From contig JANXSF010000021.1 of assembly GCA_025352795.1 (NCBI GenBank), forward strand, positions 146,206 to 210,205: a DNA stretch of 64,000 nucleotides, written 5' to 3'. Below are positions 38,615-46,828 of this stretch, in pieces. The notes under the pieces were generated by a model, which saw nothing but the letters and a program-made list of their open reading frames with translations, was not told the origin of the DNA and made no database searches. The first letter of the stretch is position 1. Each line of letters opens with the position of its first letter. The stretch comes from Acidobacteriota bacterium (GTDB taxonomy: Bacteria; Acidobacteriota; Terriglobia; Bryobacterales; Bryobacteraceae). Both the position numbers and the translations under genes were made by a program.

Positions 38615-39130
38615 TTAGGGTTTCTTGACGACCCTCCTGCAAGCTTCCTCAGAACCTGCCGCATCCAGTGCCGCTGAACCTTCAATGATCTCGACAATCT
38701 TCCCGTCGGTGTCAATAATAAAGGTTGTCCGACTAAAGAATCCAGCCGGTAAAAGCACTCCATACTTCATCCCCGTGCCGCGCATATGATCACTCAACAA
38801 TGGAAATGTCGCGCCCAGTTCTTTCGCCCAATGTGCCAACGTTGGTTGGTTGTCTGCTGACACGGCTAAGACCTTTACGTCCATTCCTTCAAATTTGGAG
38901 ATACCAGCCTGGTATCCAGTTATTTCTTTTGTTCAACCACCGGTGAAAGCGAGCGGGAAAAATGCCAGCACTACTGGATTTTTGCCTTTGAATTGCGATA
39001 GCGTATACGTCTTGCTATCGGAACCGGTCAGGCTGAAATCCGGAGCTGAATCTCCCGGCTTCAGGGTGGTCTTGCCTGCTTGTCCAAAAAGGGCAAGCGA
39101 GGTGGTTAGCAAGAGCACTAATTTTTTCAT
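38615..39130 (-). CDS. Selenocysteine-containing peroxiredoxin (in-frame UGA)
   Basis: Read through one UGA (38933-38935), this is a 171-aa AhpC/TSA-type peroxiredoxin with a signal peptide ([16 protein letters not shown], then QAGK), so it acts in the periplasm. Upstream of the UGA lies [16 protein letters not shown] and [13 protein letters not shown]. Downstream are [61 protein letters not shown] and a Cys near residue 164 that may resolve. The UGA sits at residue 66 where the P-x-x-F-T-x-x-C-T motif puts the peroxidatic Cys. Sec there gives a peroxidase that reduces peroxides. A hairpin at 38896-38919 and the tRNA-Sec at 4411 support recoding. AGAGG lies upstream of the ATG. Nonsense mutation is the alternative. 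Confidence 0.85.
38896..38919 (-). promoter_or_regulatory. Candidate bacterial SECIS element
   Basis: On the minus strand GATACC and GGTATC (38900-38905 and 38911-38916) form a 6-bp stem with the 5-nt loop AGGCT; an outer TGG/CCA pairing can lengthen it, with a bulge. The loop begins 22 nt after the UGA (38933-38935) and has G at its second and third positions, as in the loop bound by SelB. Distance, stem and loop fit the bacterial SECIS pattern. It lies inside the coding sequence, as bacterial SECIS elements do. Confidence 0.65.
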
Positions 39131-39201
39131 TTGTTCATAACCTCTGATAGGAAGCGTAACACAGCATCATCTGTCATCCTGATAGAAGCTGACTCAAGCC
39201 C

Positions 39202-40452
39202 ATGAATTATTTTGATTCTGTAGGATACCTATACTCTTTAGGCAATGAAATGCGCGGTGCCAAATTAGACCTGGATCGCATGCTTCTGCTGCTTGATGCC
39301 ATGGACCATCCGCAACGTCACGGACGCATAGTTCACGTTGCCGGTACCAATGGTAAAGGCTCAACCAGCGCCATGATCGCCTCCGGTTTGTGCGCCGCCG
39401 GATTGAAGACCGGGCTTTACACATCGCCTCACCTGCAGCAACCTACCGAACGAATCCGCATTAATGGCGTACCTGTTGGTCCCACTGAATTCTCCTCTGC
39501 CTTCGACGTCGTCCATCAAGCTGCGGAACGTCTGCTTGAATCCTGTGCTCTTGAAATTCACCCTTCCTATTTTGAAACCGTCACTCTAATGGCCTTCCAT
39601 CTTTTTCGCAAGAACAATGTAGATGCTGCGGTGTATGAGGTCGGACTTGGCGGTCGTCTGGATGCAACCAATGTGGTCATCCCGGAAGTGGCCGTGATCA
39701 CGCCTGTTGATTACGATCACGAACAATTTTTAGGCTCCAGTATCGAATCCATTACTGCAGAAAAAGCCGGCATTTTGAAAAGTGGACGGCATGCGGTCAT
39801 TGCCAAACAAAACGATGTTGCGATGAACGTGATTCAGCAGCGCGCCAGTCAATTGGGCTGCCCATTACACCTCACTCAGCGTTGGATTCCTAACGATGTG
39901 CAACTGGATGAACGTGGCTGCCGCTATCGGTTTGAGAACCTGCACATTACTTGCCCCCTGGCTGGCGACCATCAATTGGATAACAGCATTACCGCTGCGT
40001 TGGCTTTACGCGTAATGGGCGTGGACGATAGCGCCATAGGGCAGGGCATTGCCTCCGTTGCCTGGCCAGGTCGCCTGGAACAAGTGTGCGACTCACCGCG
40101 CATCATTGTGGATGGCGCTCACAATCCCGCCGGGGCTCGAGCCTTAGCTGATTACATCAAGCGATTTTTCAACAACAAGAAAATCGGCATCATCTTTGGT
40201 GCCATGCGTGACAAATCCATTGACGAATTAGCGATAACGCTTTTCCCACTGGCTCATAAATTGATTCTCACCGCGCCCAACATACCACGCGCTTTACGAC
40301 CCGAAGCGCTGCTGGAATTTTCATCCAATACCAACGTATCTATCCATCCCCGCCTGTCCGATGCCATCGCCGCGATTGCCGATGTGGATGTTACTTTTAT
40401 CACCGGATCACTTTATTTAGTGGGTGAAGCACGCTCACTCCTCATACAATAG
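39202..40452 (+). CDS. folC: Bifunctional folylpolyglutamate/dihydrofolate synthase
   Basis: FolC adds glutamate to folates and, in bifunctional forms, to dihydropteroate, using ATP. The 416-aa protein is a Mur ligase relative with the P-loop HVAGTNGKGST (45-55), the segment TSPHLQQPTERIRINGVPV, the YEVGLGGRLDATNV signature and VDGAHNPAGARAL in the C-terminal domain. The first residue may be 14 codons later; the ATG at 39202 fits the family start NYFDSVGYLYSLGN. It diverges from the peroxiredoxin gene with 71 nt between starts. Two acyltransferase genes follow. Confidence 0.93.
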   Translation: MNYFDSVGYLYSLGNEMRGAKLDLDRMLLLLDAMDHPQRHGRIVHVAGTNGKGSTSAMIASGLCAAGLKTGLYTSPHLQQPTERIRINGVPVGPTEFSSAFDVVHQAAERLLESCALEIHPSYFETVTLMAFHLFRKNNVDAAVYEVGLGGRLDATNVVIPEVAVITPVDYDHEQFLGSSIESITAEKAGILKSGRHAVIAKQNDVAMNVIQQRASQLGCPLHLTQRWIPNDVQLDERGCRYRFENLHITCPLAGDHQLDNSITAALALRVMGVDDSAIGQGIASVAWPGRLEQVCDSPRIIVDGAHNPAGARALADYIKRFFNNKKIGIIFGAMRDKSIDELAITLFPLAHKLILTAPNIPRALRPEALLEFSSNTNVSIHPRLSDAIAAIADVDVTFITGSLYLVGEARSLLIQ

Positions 40453-40462
40453 GAACTGGCGC

Positions 40463-41203
40463 ATGTTGGCTATTCTGCGAACTTTCCTTCTCACCGACCC
40501 ATTCTTTTTTGGTTCTACTGCCATTATGGGAACTATCAGTTTGCTTGTTTCCCCATTCGATAAAGATGGCAATCGACAAATCCGAATCGCTCGTTTTTGG
40601 GCGAAAATGAACTGCTGGTCCATGGGAATCCGTGTGAAGTTCGAAGGCTTGGAAAAACTGGATCTATCGCGCAATTACATCTTCGCATCCAACCATCTAA
40701 GCTATACAGACACTCCTGCACTTTTAGGAAATCTGCCTCTGAATTTTCGCTTCCTGGCCAAGAGTGGATTATTTTCCATCCCCTTTATGGGTAGCCATCT
40801 ACGCACTGCCGGTCACATCCCGGTGATGTTGGAAAACCCTTTCGCTGCTGTGCGCACTTTGGGTGCCGCAGGTCGCATTGTCCGGGAAAAAAGTCTCTCT
40901 CTACTGATCTTCCCTGAAGGCGGACGCTCTGCCGGTAAGTTCGGGAAATTCAAAGGCGGTGCCGCTTATTTGGCTATTCAATCCGGGGTGCCTGTGGTCC
41001 CCGTGGCGCTCATCGGCACTCGTGAGATTCTACCCATGCACGGGTCTATCTTCCATCCCGGAAACGTACTGATCAAAATTGGCGATCCGTTACCCGTCGC
41101 CCACTTGACCCGCAAAGATCGCAAGCAGTTCACCAGGGAACTGGAACATCAAGTGGCCACTTTGCTGGATGGCAAGTACGGGTCTAAGGAACGGTCCATC
41201 TGA
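40463..41203 (+). CDS. plsC: 1-acyl-sn-glycerol-3-phosphate acyltransferase (copy 1)
   Basis: PlsC transfers an acyl chain to lysophosphatidate, making phosphatidate at the inner membrane. The 246-aa protein has a hydrophobic N-terminal segment, the catalytic HX4D motif in NHLSYTDTP, and the acyl-acceptor motif FPEGGRS. Start at 40463 is chosen because AGGA lies 8 nt upstream and it falls after the folC stop at 40452; the longer frame from GTG 40424 overlaps folC. A paralogue follows 5 nt downstream, so two enzymes of different acyl or substrate preference may be made from one transcript. Confidence 0.88.
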   Translation: MLAILRTFLLTDPFFFGSTAIMGTISLLVSPFDKDGNRQIRIARFWAKMNCWSMGIRVKFEGLEKLDLSRNYIFASNHLSYTDTPALLGNLPLNFRFLAKSGLFSIPFMGSHLRTAGHIPVMLENPFAAVRTLGAAGRIVREKSLSLLIFPEGGRSAGKFGKFKGGAAYLAIQSGVPVVPVALIGTREILPMHGSIFHPGNVLIKIGDPLPVAHLTRKDRKQFTRELEHQVATLLDGKYGSKERSI

Positions 41204-41208
41204 AAAAT

Positions 41209-41922
41209 ATGTTCGCTGCCTTTATCACCATCGTCTATCGAGCGCCGCTGATCATCGTCGCTACTATGTTGATGGGCTCGTGCAGCCTCGCCGTGATGCC
41301 GTTCGATAAGGGTGGACGGATGCAGCTGTGGTGCGCTCGCGTCTGGGCCAGAATGCTGTGCCGACTTATGGGAATTCGAGTGACCGTTGAAGGACTTGAA
41401 AAGCTGGATTTGTCGCAAAATTATATCTTCGTTTCCAATCACCTCAGCTATGCCGATACGCCCGTTTTACTAGCGAATATTTCCTCTAATTTTCGTTTTA
41501 TGGCCCGTGCCGGATTATTTCGAATCCCATTCCTGGGTCATCATTTGCGAACTGCCGGGCATATACCTGTGGAAACAGAAAATCCTCGCGACGCCGTCCG
41601 CAGCATGAACGATGCAGGCAGGACTGTTCGGGAAATGGGGATTTCCCTGCTGATATTTCCCGAAGGTGGCCGTAGCAATGGTGTGTTCGGCCAATTCAAG
41701 GGCGGGGCTGCGTTCGTCGCCATTAAAGCCGGAGTGCCCGTTGTTCCTTTAGGCCTTATTGGTACTCGCCAAATCATGCCTCGCGATAGCAAAGTGATCC
41801 ACTCCGGAAACGTGCGGGTTCGAATCGGCGATCCCATTCCTGTAGAAGGTCTGACGCTGAAAGATCGGGAATCCTTCACGGCTCAATTAAGAAGTAGCGT
41901 CGCCCATCTGCTGGAACCCTAA
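41209..41922 (+). CDS. 1-acyl-sn-glycerol-3-phosphate acyltransferase (copy 2)
   Basis: This 237-aa paralogue of the preceding protein has the same order of motifs: an N-terminal hydrophobic stretch, IRVTVEGLEKLDLSQNYIFVSNHLSYADTP with HX4D, FRFMARAGLFRIPFLGHHL, and FPEGGRSNG. The two products share long stretches such as GLEKLDLS and RTAGHIPV, so they come from a tandem duplication. The gap between the genes is 5 nt. Duplicated plsC genes may give position-specific or acyl-chain-specific enzymes; which substrates they use cannot be told here. Confidence 0.87.
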   Translation: MFAAFITIVYRAPLIIVATMLMGSCSLAVMPFDKGGRMQLWCARVWARMLCRLMGIRVTVEGLEKLDLSQNYIFVSNHLSYADTPVLLANISSNFRFMARAGLFRIPFLGHHLRTAGHIPVETENPRDAVRSMNDAGRTVREMGISLLIFPEGGRSNGVFGQFKGGAAFVAIKAGVPVVPLGLIGTRQIMPRDSKVIHSGNVRVRIGDPIPVEGLTLKDRESFTAQLRSSVAHLLEP

Positions 41923-42029
41923 TTCAACTGGAACTTTTCCTATCTATGCGGTGTCAATATGAATAACACCGTCCAATGGTCCATGGAAGTTTGGGACGGA
42001 AAATGTTAGGGTGAGACGAGGGTATCGTC

Positions 42030-42728
42030 GTGGCGGACACTTCAATTGGCCTATACCTGGAAACAGGGCGTGATCGTGGGGACGTAGCGGATCTCGCGTT
42101 TCGTGATCAGCAGTTGCTCGTCGGCTTACAAGCCGGGGAGGAGCAAGCTTACGAAACCCTAATCAATCGCTTTTCCTCGCCAGTCTACAGCGTGGTTTAT
42201 CGACTTCTGTCAGATCCTGGGGAAGCTAACGATGTGGTGCAGGATGTGTTCCTTAAGATTTTCCGCAATATTGGAAAATTCAGGTCCGACTGCAGTTTGA
42301 AAACCTGGATCTACCGCATTGCGGTCAATGAAGCGCATAACCATCGACGCTGGTTTAGTCGGCATAAAAGACAAGAGGTTGGCCTGGATGGTGAGGATGA
42401 GGATACGCAATCCTACTCCGAACATTTGGCAGACCCCGCGCGCAGTCCTTTTGACGTGACATTAAGTCACGAAAAGAAGATGCAGATTGAAGTTGCGCTG
42501 GGTCAACTGAAACCAATTTTTAAGGCAGCAGTGGTACTGCGCGATATTGAGGATCTGAGTTACGAAGAAATTGCGGGCATCATGCAGGTATCGTTGGGCA
42601 CGGTCAAAACCAGGATTCTTCGTGGTCGCGATCAATTGAGAAAAATACTGTTGGAACAGGAGTCTACCCTGCTCGCAGGTACCACGCACAAGTTTCACGC
42701 GCAAGTATCCATTGGTGGAGACAGGTAG
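42030..42728 (+). CDS. ECF-type RNA polymerase sigma factor
   Basis: This 232-aa protein is a sigma-70 family factor of the ECF (RpoE-like) type. Region 2 spans about residues 40-110 and contains QAYETLINRFSSPVYSVVYRLL, DPGEANDVVQDVFLKIFRNIGKFR and SLKTWIYRIAVNEAHNHRR. Region 4 covers about 155-215 with LSYEEIAGIMQVSLGTVKTRILRGRDQLRKIL. It directs RNA polymerase to a small regulon, often for envelope stress. The GTG start lies after GAGGG. The next gene, 18 nt downstream, encodes a membrane protein that is a natural candidate for its anti-sigma partner, although no zinc-finger anti-sigma motif is seen in it. Confidence 0.9.
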   Translation: MADTSIGLYLETGRDRGDVADLAFRDQQLLVGLQAGEEQAYETLINRFSSPVYSVVYRLLSDPGEANDVVQDVFLKIFRNIGKFRSDCSLKTWIYRIAVNEAHNHRRWFSRHKRQEVGLDGEDEDTQSYSEHLADPARSPFDVTLSHEKKMQIEVALGQLKPIFKAAVVLRDIEDLSYEEIAGIMQVSLGTVKTRILRGRDQLRKILLEQESTLLAGTTHKFHAQVSIGGDR

Positions 42729-42746
42729 TTGAAGGACTGAAAGATT

Positions 42747-43364
42747 ATGAAAAACATTCAGGATTTCGAACCCGAGAGCAACGATCCCATTCGTTCCATG
42801 CTGAGAACTCTGCCAAAACAACAGATGCCAGAGCATTTGCGAACAAACTTGCGGGTGATTGCTTCTCGCGAACGCACTTACGCCGCTGCTCATCGCACGA
42901 TTGCTTCTACCTTACGCACCTGGGCCGCAAACTTCTCCTTGTTGTATCAAAATCTGATGCGTCCGCTGGCCCTTCCCTTCGCTGGCGGACTCACATCTGC
43001 CTTGGTGATGTTCGGCTTGCTGTACCCAACGCTAGTCTCCGGTTACCGCCCACAGTTTGATTCCCCCGGAATCATTTACGAAGAAGCCCAAGTAAAAGAG
43101 TTGTGGCCCTTCGGTTTAGCAGGCGCTAGTAAATTGGATTCTGCCACCCTGGTGGTGGACGTTACCATTGACGAACAAGGCCGTATGATTGGCTACTCCG
43201 TTCCAACGGAAGGCATACAGTTGATGAAGGATTCTGTTCTGCGCCGATCCATTGAAAACAATTTACTGGTAACAAAATTCAAGCCCGCCAATTTTTTTGG
43301 AGCACCCACGCAAGGTAAGTTGCGCATCACCATCCAACATAGCCGCATGGACGTAAAGGGTTAG
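42747..43364 (+). CDS. Membrane protein, possible anti-sigma partner
   Basis: I do not recognise a named family. The 205-aa protein has a cytoplasmic N-terminal helix (residues about 1-60, MPEHLRTNLRVIASRERTY), a single membrane helix (about 80-97, GGLTSALVMFGLLYPTLV), and an extracytoplasmic domain with LVVDVTIDEQGRMIGYSVP that resembles the TonB C-terminal fold. The layout of a short cytoplasmic helix, one membrane segment and a sensor domain suits an anti-sigma factor, and it follows an ECF sigma gene by 18 nt; this is inference. The ksgA gene begins 7 nt after its stop. Confidence 0.6.
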   Translation: MKNIQDFEPESNDPIRSMLRTLPKQQMPEHLRTNLRVIASRERTYAAAHRTIASTLRTWAANFSLLYQNLMRPLALPFAGGLTSALVMFGLLYPTLVSGYRPQFDSPGIIYEEAQVKELWPFGLAGASKLDSATLVVDVTIDEQGRMIGYSVPTEGIQLMKDSVLRRSIENNLLVTKFKPANFFGAPTQGKLRITIQHSRMDVKG

Positions 43365-43370
43365 GGCACT

Positions 43371-44144
43371 CTGGGGCAAAAGCTTGGGCAACACTTTCTT
43401 CGTAGCAAGCCGATACTGGAACGGATCACCAAAGCCGTTTGTCGTCAACCACACCCTCTGATTCTGGAGATCGGTCCAGGGCAGGGAGCACTAACAGCGT
43501 TGCTGTTGGAGCGGGCAGAGCGTGTGGTGGCAATTGAAATTGATCCCATCATGGTGGATCATCTGAAGCAGCGCTTTGACGAAGATCCTCGACTGATCAT
43601 TCATCAAGGCGATGTCCTCCAAACCGATTTATCGCAATGGGGTCCGGCGGTCTTAGCCGGTAATCTTCCCTACTACATCACATCGCCCATTTTGGAACGT
43701 ATTTTTGCAGCCAGCAATGTGTTGAGCCACGCTACCATACTGGTTCAAAAAGAAGTGGCCGAGCGGATGGTGGCCGCCCCAGGGTCTCGTGATTACGGCT
43801 TACTTTCGGTGCGTACGCAATTGCATGCCGATGCAAAGTTGCTGTTCAAGGTTCCACCCGGATCCTTTACACCGCCGCCCAAAGTAGATTCTGCTGTGGT
43901 CCAATTAATACTTAAACCCGCCGCTGACCATACCGAATTCCTCACCTTTGTCGGACGCTGTTTCAGTCAGAAGCGGAAGACCTTGCGGAATAATTTGGTG
44001 CCATTTTTCGGTAAGGAAAAAGTGGACTCGCACCCGGAATCAGGTCTGCGTGCAGAGCAATTAAGCATCGCTCAGTTGATGGACTTGCAACAGCGATTGC
44101 TTCTCGATCAGCCACTCTTAACCCTTTCTACTGAACAGCAATAA
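43371..44144 (+). CDS. rsmA: 16S rRNA dimethyladenosine transferase KsgA/RsmA
   Basis: KsgA dimethylates two adjacent adenosines in helix 45 of 16S rRNA late in 30S assembly. The protein has the N-terminal LGQKLGQHFLRS, SAM motif I LEIGPGQGALT, motif IV NLPYYITSPIL and the C-terminal SFTPPPKVDSAVVQL. The only in-frame start candidate before the conserved region is CTG at 43371 (an upstream in-frame TAG is at 43362-43364), giving 257 aa, close to the usual length. A TTG at 43500 would cut away motif I. AAGGG at 43356-43360 is the likely ribosome-binding site. The 3' end overlaps the convergent rlmA-like gene by 27 nt. Confidence 0.9.
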   Translation: MGQKLGQHFLRSKPILERITKAVCRQPHPLILEIGPGQGALTALLLERAERVVAIEIDPIMVDHLKQRFDEDPRLIIHQGDVLQTDLSQWGPAVLAGNLPYYITSPILERIFAASNVLSHATILVQKEVAERMVAAPGSRDYGLLSVRTQLHADAKLLFKVPPGSFTPPPKVDSAVVQLILKPAADHTEFLTFVGRCFSQKRKTLRNNLVPFFGKEKVDSHPESGLRAEQLSIAQLMDLQQRLLLDQPLLTLSTEQQ

Positions 44145-44891
44145 ATCTAAACTGAAGGTAACTCGCATGGCTGCCAAAGGCTCTGACCGCATTGGCCGGT
44201 AAATGGAATGCAGCACGTCGTCCACCCCTTCCACATCCAGGTCAGCATGCGTTGTCACACGGCGCTGATCCGTTAAGGTGAAGCCCGGTGCGAATGTCTC
44301 AACGGTACGGGCCACCCGATCACGACCCATATCGCGTAATTCAATTAAGTCATCCGGTGCCGCAACGGCTACCAGCAGGCGTCCGTCATCACGAAGGACA
44401 CGTCGAAATTCCCCCGCATTCATCCGCGCGGTGATGGAAAGGATGATGGAAAATGTCCGGTCGGCATAAGGCACCACTCGATCCGCATTTCCCACAATCC
44501 ATTCGCATGCCGGGTAACGTCGCGCCGCCGCATCCACTGCCGGAATTGAGATGTCCACTCCGTGGGCATCAAAGCCAATTTCGCCAGCCAGTGTGCCCAA
44601 GTAGAAACCGTCGCCGCAACCAGCATCCAGAACCACATCGTCGGGCTTGGCGGCCAGCATATCCGCAATGCCCCGCAGTAAGGGCTGAGTCACGCCACGA
44701 TCATGCAATCGTCGCCGAGCCACCACTGCTTCAGCCGTATCGCCGGGGTTCCTGGATCGTCGCTCTTGTGGTTGAAGCAGGTTAATATAGCCGCTGCGTG
44801 CAATATCAAAGGAATGCCCAATCGCACAGACATACCGACGGTCATCACGCACCAGGGGCATGTGACAATCGCGGACAGGACATAAGAGCAT
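44118..44891 (-). CDS. RlmA-type 23S rRNA (guanine-N1) methyltransferase
   Basis: This 257-aa protein has an N-terminal zinc finger like RlmA (C4, C9, C22, H26 in MLLCPVRDCHMPL...CAIGHSFD), followed by the family phrase IARSGYINLLQPQERRS. The SAM domain starts VVLDAGCGDGFYLGTL. RlmA(I) enzymes methylate G745 of 23S rRNA; the related RlmA(II) acts at G748 and gives tylosin resistance, and the subtype cannot be settled here. Start at 44891 is preferred since the zinc finger begins there; the longer frame to 44942 lacks similarity. It is convergent with ksgA, overlapping by 27 nt. Confidence 0.82.
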   Translation of the reverse strand: MLLCPVRDCHMPLVRDDRRYVCAIGHSFDIARSGYINLLQPQERRSRNPGDTAEAVVARRRLHDRGVTQPLLRGIADMLAAKPDDVVLDAGCGDGFYLGTLAGEIGFDAHGVDISIPAVDAAARRYPACEWIVGNADRVVPYADRTFSIILSITARMNAGEFRRVLRDDGRLLVAVAAPDDLIELRDMGRDRVARTVETFAPGFTLTDQRRVTTHADLDVEGVDDVLHSIYRPMRSEPLAAMRVTFSLDLLLFSRKG

Positions 44892-45361
44892 AGAGTCCGA
44901 GTGTAGCGGACGGTCACAACAAAATACAAAGTGTATCTTCAATCATTTCAATTCGCGCCCATTTCAACCGACCTAAAGCTCTTTCACCCACCTGCTAGCA
45001 TGATCAGTGAGAGATAAGTTCTGGCCAGAATGCTCTTTTCCGCAAGCCCTGCCGTCAAAACACGGGGGCACTCGGATCGGTTCGAGTCGCAGTTCAACCA
45101 ATCAGTGGGATCGCTACTACGCAATATTCGTGTTACATACTTGGCTGGGGAGTTGAGTAAGTGAGTCTGTAAATCAGACAAAACCGCTGGGCGGCGGTTT
45201 CAACGGATGAAGTGGCCAGCAATCCCACTATTGTATTTTTGAAACGCTGGTTTGATCGCAAGGCCGAAGTGTCGCAAGTCGCGTTACGAAAGTTTAACCA
45301 ATCATTTCTTTCCAACACAACATTTAGAAGTACTGCCAGCTACGATATCCTGGAGTCTTCC
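44892..45361. other. Intergenic region upstream of glpK
   Basis: These 470 nt lie between the divergent rlmA-like gene and glpK. I see two adjacent hairpins, GTCTG/CAGAC near 45165-45179 and AAACCGC/GCGGTTT at 45182-45200, and no protein-coding gene. The glpK reading frame stays open upstream to 45212, but that part is not conserved. The hairpins may act in glpKD control. No known riboswitch pattern was recognised. Confidence 0.5.
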
Positions 45362-46828
45362 ATGTCACTCATCCTCGCTCTTGACCAAGGTACTACCAGC
45401 TCCCGCGCCATACTCTTCGATCAGCACGGCAACATCCACGGCATCGCTCAACGCGAGTTCCAACAAATCTACCCGCAAGCTGGTTGGGTGGAGCACGACC
45501 CTCTGGAAATCTGGGCTTCGCAAAAGGCAGTGCTGGAACAAGTTGCCGCCACTTCTCCCAACAAGCCCCACGCCATTGGCATCACCAACCAGCGTGAAAC
45601 CACCATTGTTTGGGATCGTAAGACAGGCGCACCGGTCTACAACGCCATTGTTTGGCAGGATCGGCGCACTGCCGGCTTTTGCGATCAACTGAAGCGCGAC
45701 GGCCATGCCACCATGATTCAACGAAAGACTGGCCTGATCATTGACGCTTATTTTTCAGGATCGAAAGTCGCTTGGATTTTGGACAATGTCGCCGGAACTC
45801 GTGACCGCGCAGCGCGTGGAGAGTTGGCATTTGGAACCGTGGATAGCTGGCTGGTGTGGCAACTCACTGGCGGCAAAGTCCATGTAACCGACCCCAGCAA
45901 CGCTTCCAGAACAATGCTGTTCAACATCCACACTGGCGTGTGGGATGAAGACCTGCTGGCACTGTTTCGTATCCCCGCCATTATGTTGCCAGAAGTGAAA
46001 TCATCTTCGGAAGTGTATGGTGAAACTGCCGACGGCATTCCCATTGCCGGAATCGCTGGGGATCAGCAAGCAGCTTTGTTTGGGCAAATGTGTCTTTCCC
46101 CAGGGATGAGCAAGAATACTTATGGCACCGGTTGCTTCCTGCTACAACAAACTGGAACGCAGGCAACCGAATCAAAGAATAGTCTGCTAACCACCATCGC
46201 CTGGAAAATCAACGGAAAGACGGAGTACGCGTTGGAAGGCTCCGTGTTCATTGGGGGCGCCGTGGTGCAGTGGCTGCGTGATGGCTTGGGTATGATTCAG
46301 TCAGCCGATGAAATTGAAGGGCTGGCCCGCACTGTTCCCGATAACGGCGGTGTCTACCTGGTTCCCGCATTTGCAGGTCTGGGTACGCCTCACTGGGATC
46401 AATACGCGCGGGGAACTATGGTTGGTTTAACCCGCGGCACAACCAAAGCCCACATCGCACGGGCAGCGTTAGAAGGCATCGCTTTCCAGGTGGCCGACTT
46501 ACTCACGGCCATGCGTGCCGACGCGGGCATCCCTCTTACTGAACTTAGAGTAGATGGCGGTGCCTCCCGTAATGACTTACTCATGCAGATACAAGCTGAC
46601 TTATTAGGAGTTCCCGTTGTCCGCCCCAAAGTGAGCGAGACAACAGCACTTGGCGCAGCGTATTTGGCAGGCTTAGCCACCGGCTTCTGGGCATCCACTG
46701 CCGAAACGGCTACGCAGTGGCAGGTGGATCAGCGTTATGAACCGAAGATGAATCGCGACCAGTCGAATGCCCTGCAACGGCAATGGCAGCGTGCCGTGGA
46801 ACGCTCTAAAGGTTGGATTGAACAATGA
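45362..46828 (+). CDS. glpK: Glycerol kinase
   Basis: Glycerol kinase phosphorylates glycerol with ATP to sn-glycerol-3-phosphate in the cytoplasm. The 488-aa protein of the FGGY family begins [20 protein letters not shown], carries [18 protein letters not shown] and [11 protein letters not shown], and has the substrate motif [18 protein letters not shown] near the C-terminus. Start at 45362 is chosen because TGGAG precedes it and the family N-terminus follows; a 50-codon upstream extension has no similarity. The stop overlaps the glpD start by 4 nt. Confidence 0.95.
   Translation: MSLILALDQGTTSSRAILFDQHGNIHGIAQREFQQIYPQAGWVEHDPLEIWASQKAVLEQVAATSPNKPHAIGITNQRETTIVWDRKTGAPVYNAIVWQDRRTAGFCDQLKRDGHATMIQRKTGLIIDAYFSGSKVAWILDNVAGTRDRAARGELAFGTVDSWLVWQLTGGKVHVTDPSNASRTMLFNIHTGVWDEDLLALFRIPAIMLPEVKSSSEVYGETADGIPIAGIAGDQQAALFGQMCLSPGMSKNTYGTGCFLLQQTGTQATESKNSLLTTIAWKINGKTEYALEGSVFIGGAVVQWLRDGLGMIQSADEIEGLARTVPDNGGVYLVPAFAGLGTPHWDQYARGTMVGLTRGTTKAHIARAALEGIAFQVADLLTAMRADAGIPLTELRVDGGASRNDLLMQIQADLLGVPVVRPKVSETTALGAAYLAGLATGFWASTAETATQWQVDQRYEPKMNRDQSNALQRQWQRAVERSKGWIEQ

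Noticed and set aside
45080..45120. tRNA-like T-arm (GGTTCGAGTC) upstream of glpK
   Set aside because: The flanking bases do not pair to a T stem and no other tRNA arms are present.
45212..45361. 50-codon N-terminal extension of GlpK
   Set aside because: It has no similarity to glycerol kinases; the family N-terminus and a ribosome-binding site begin at 45362.
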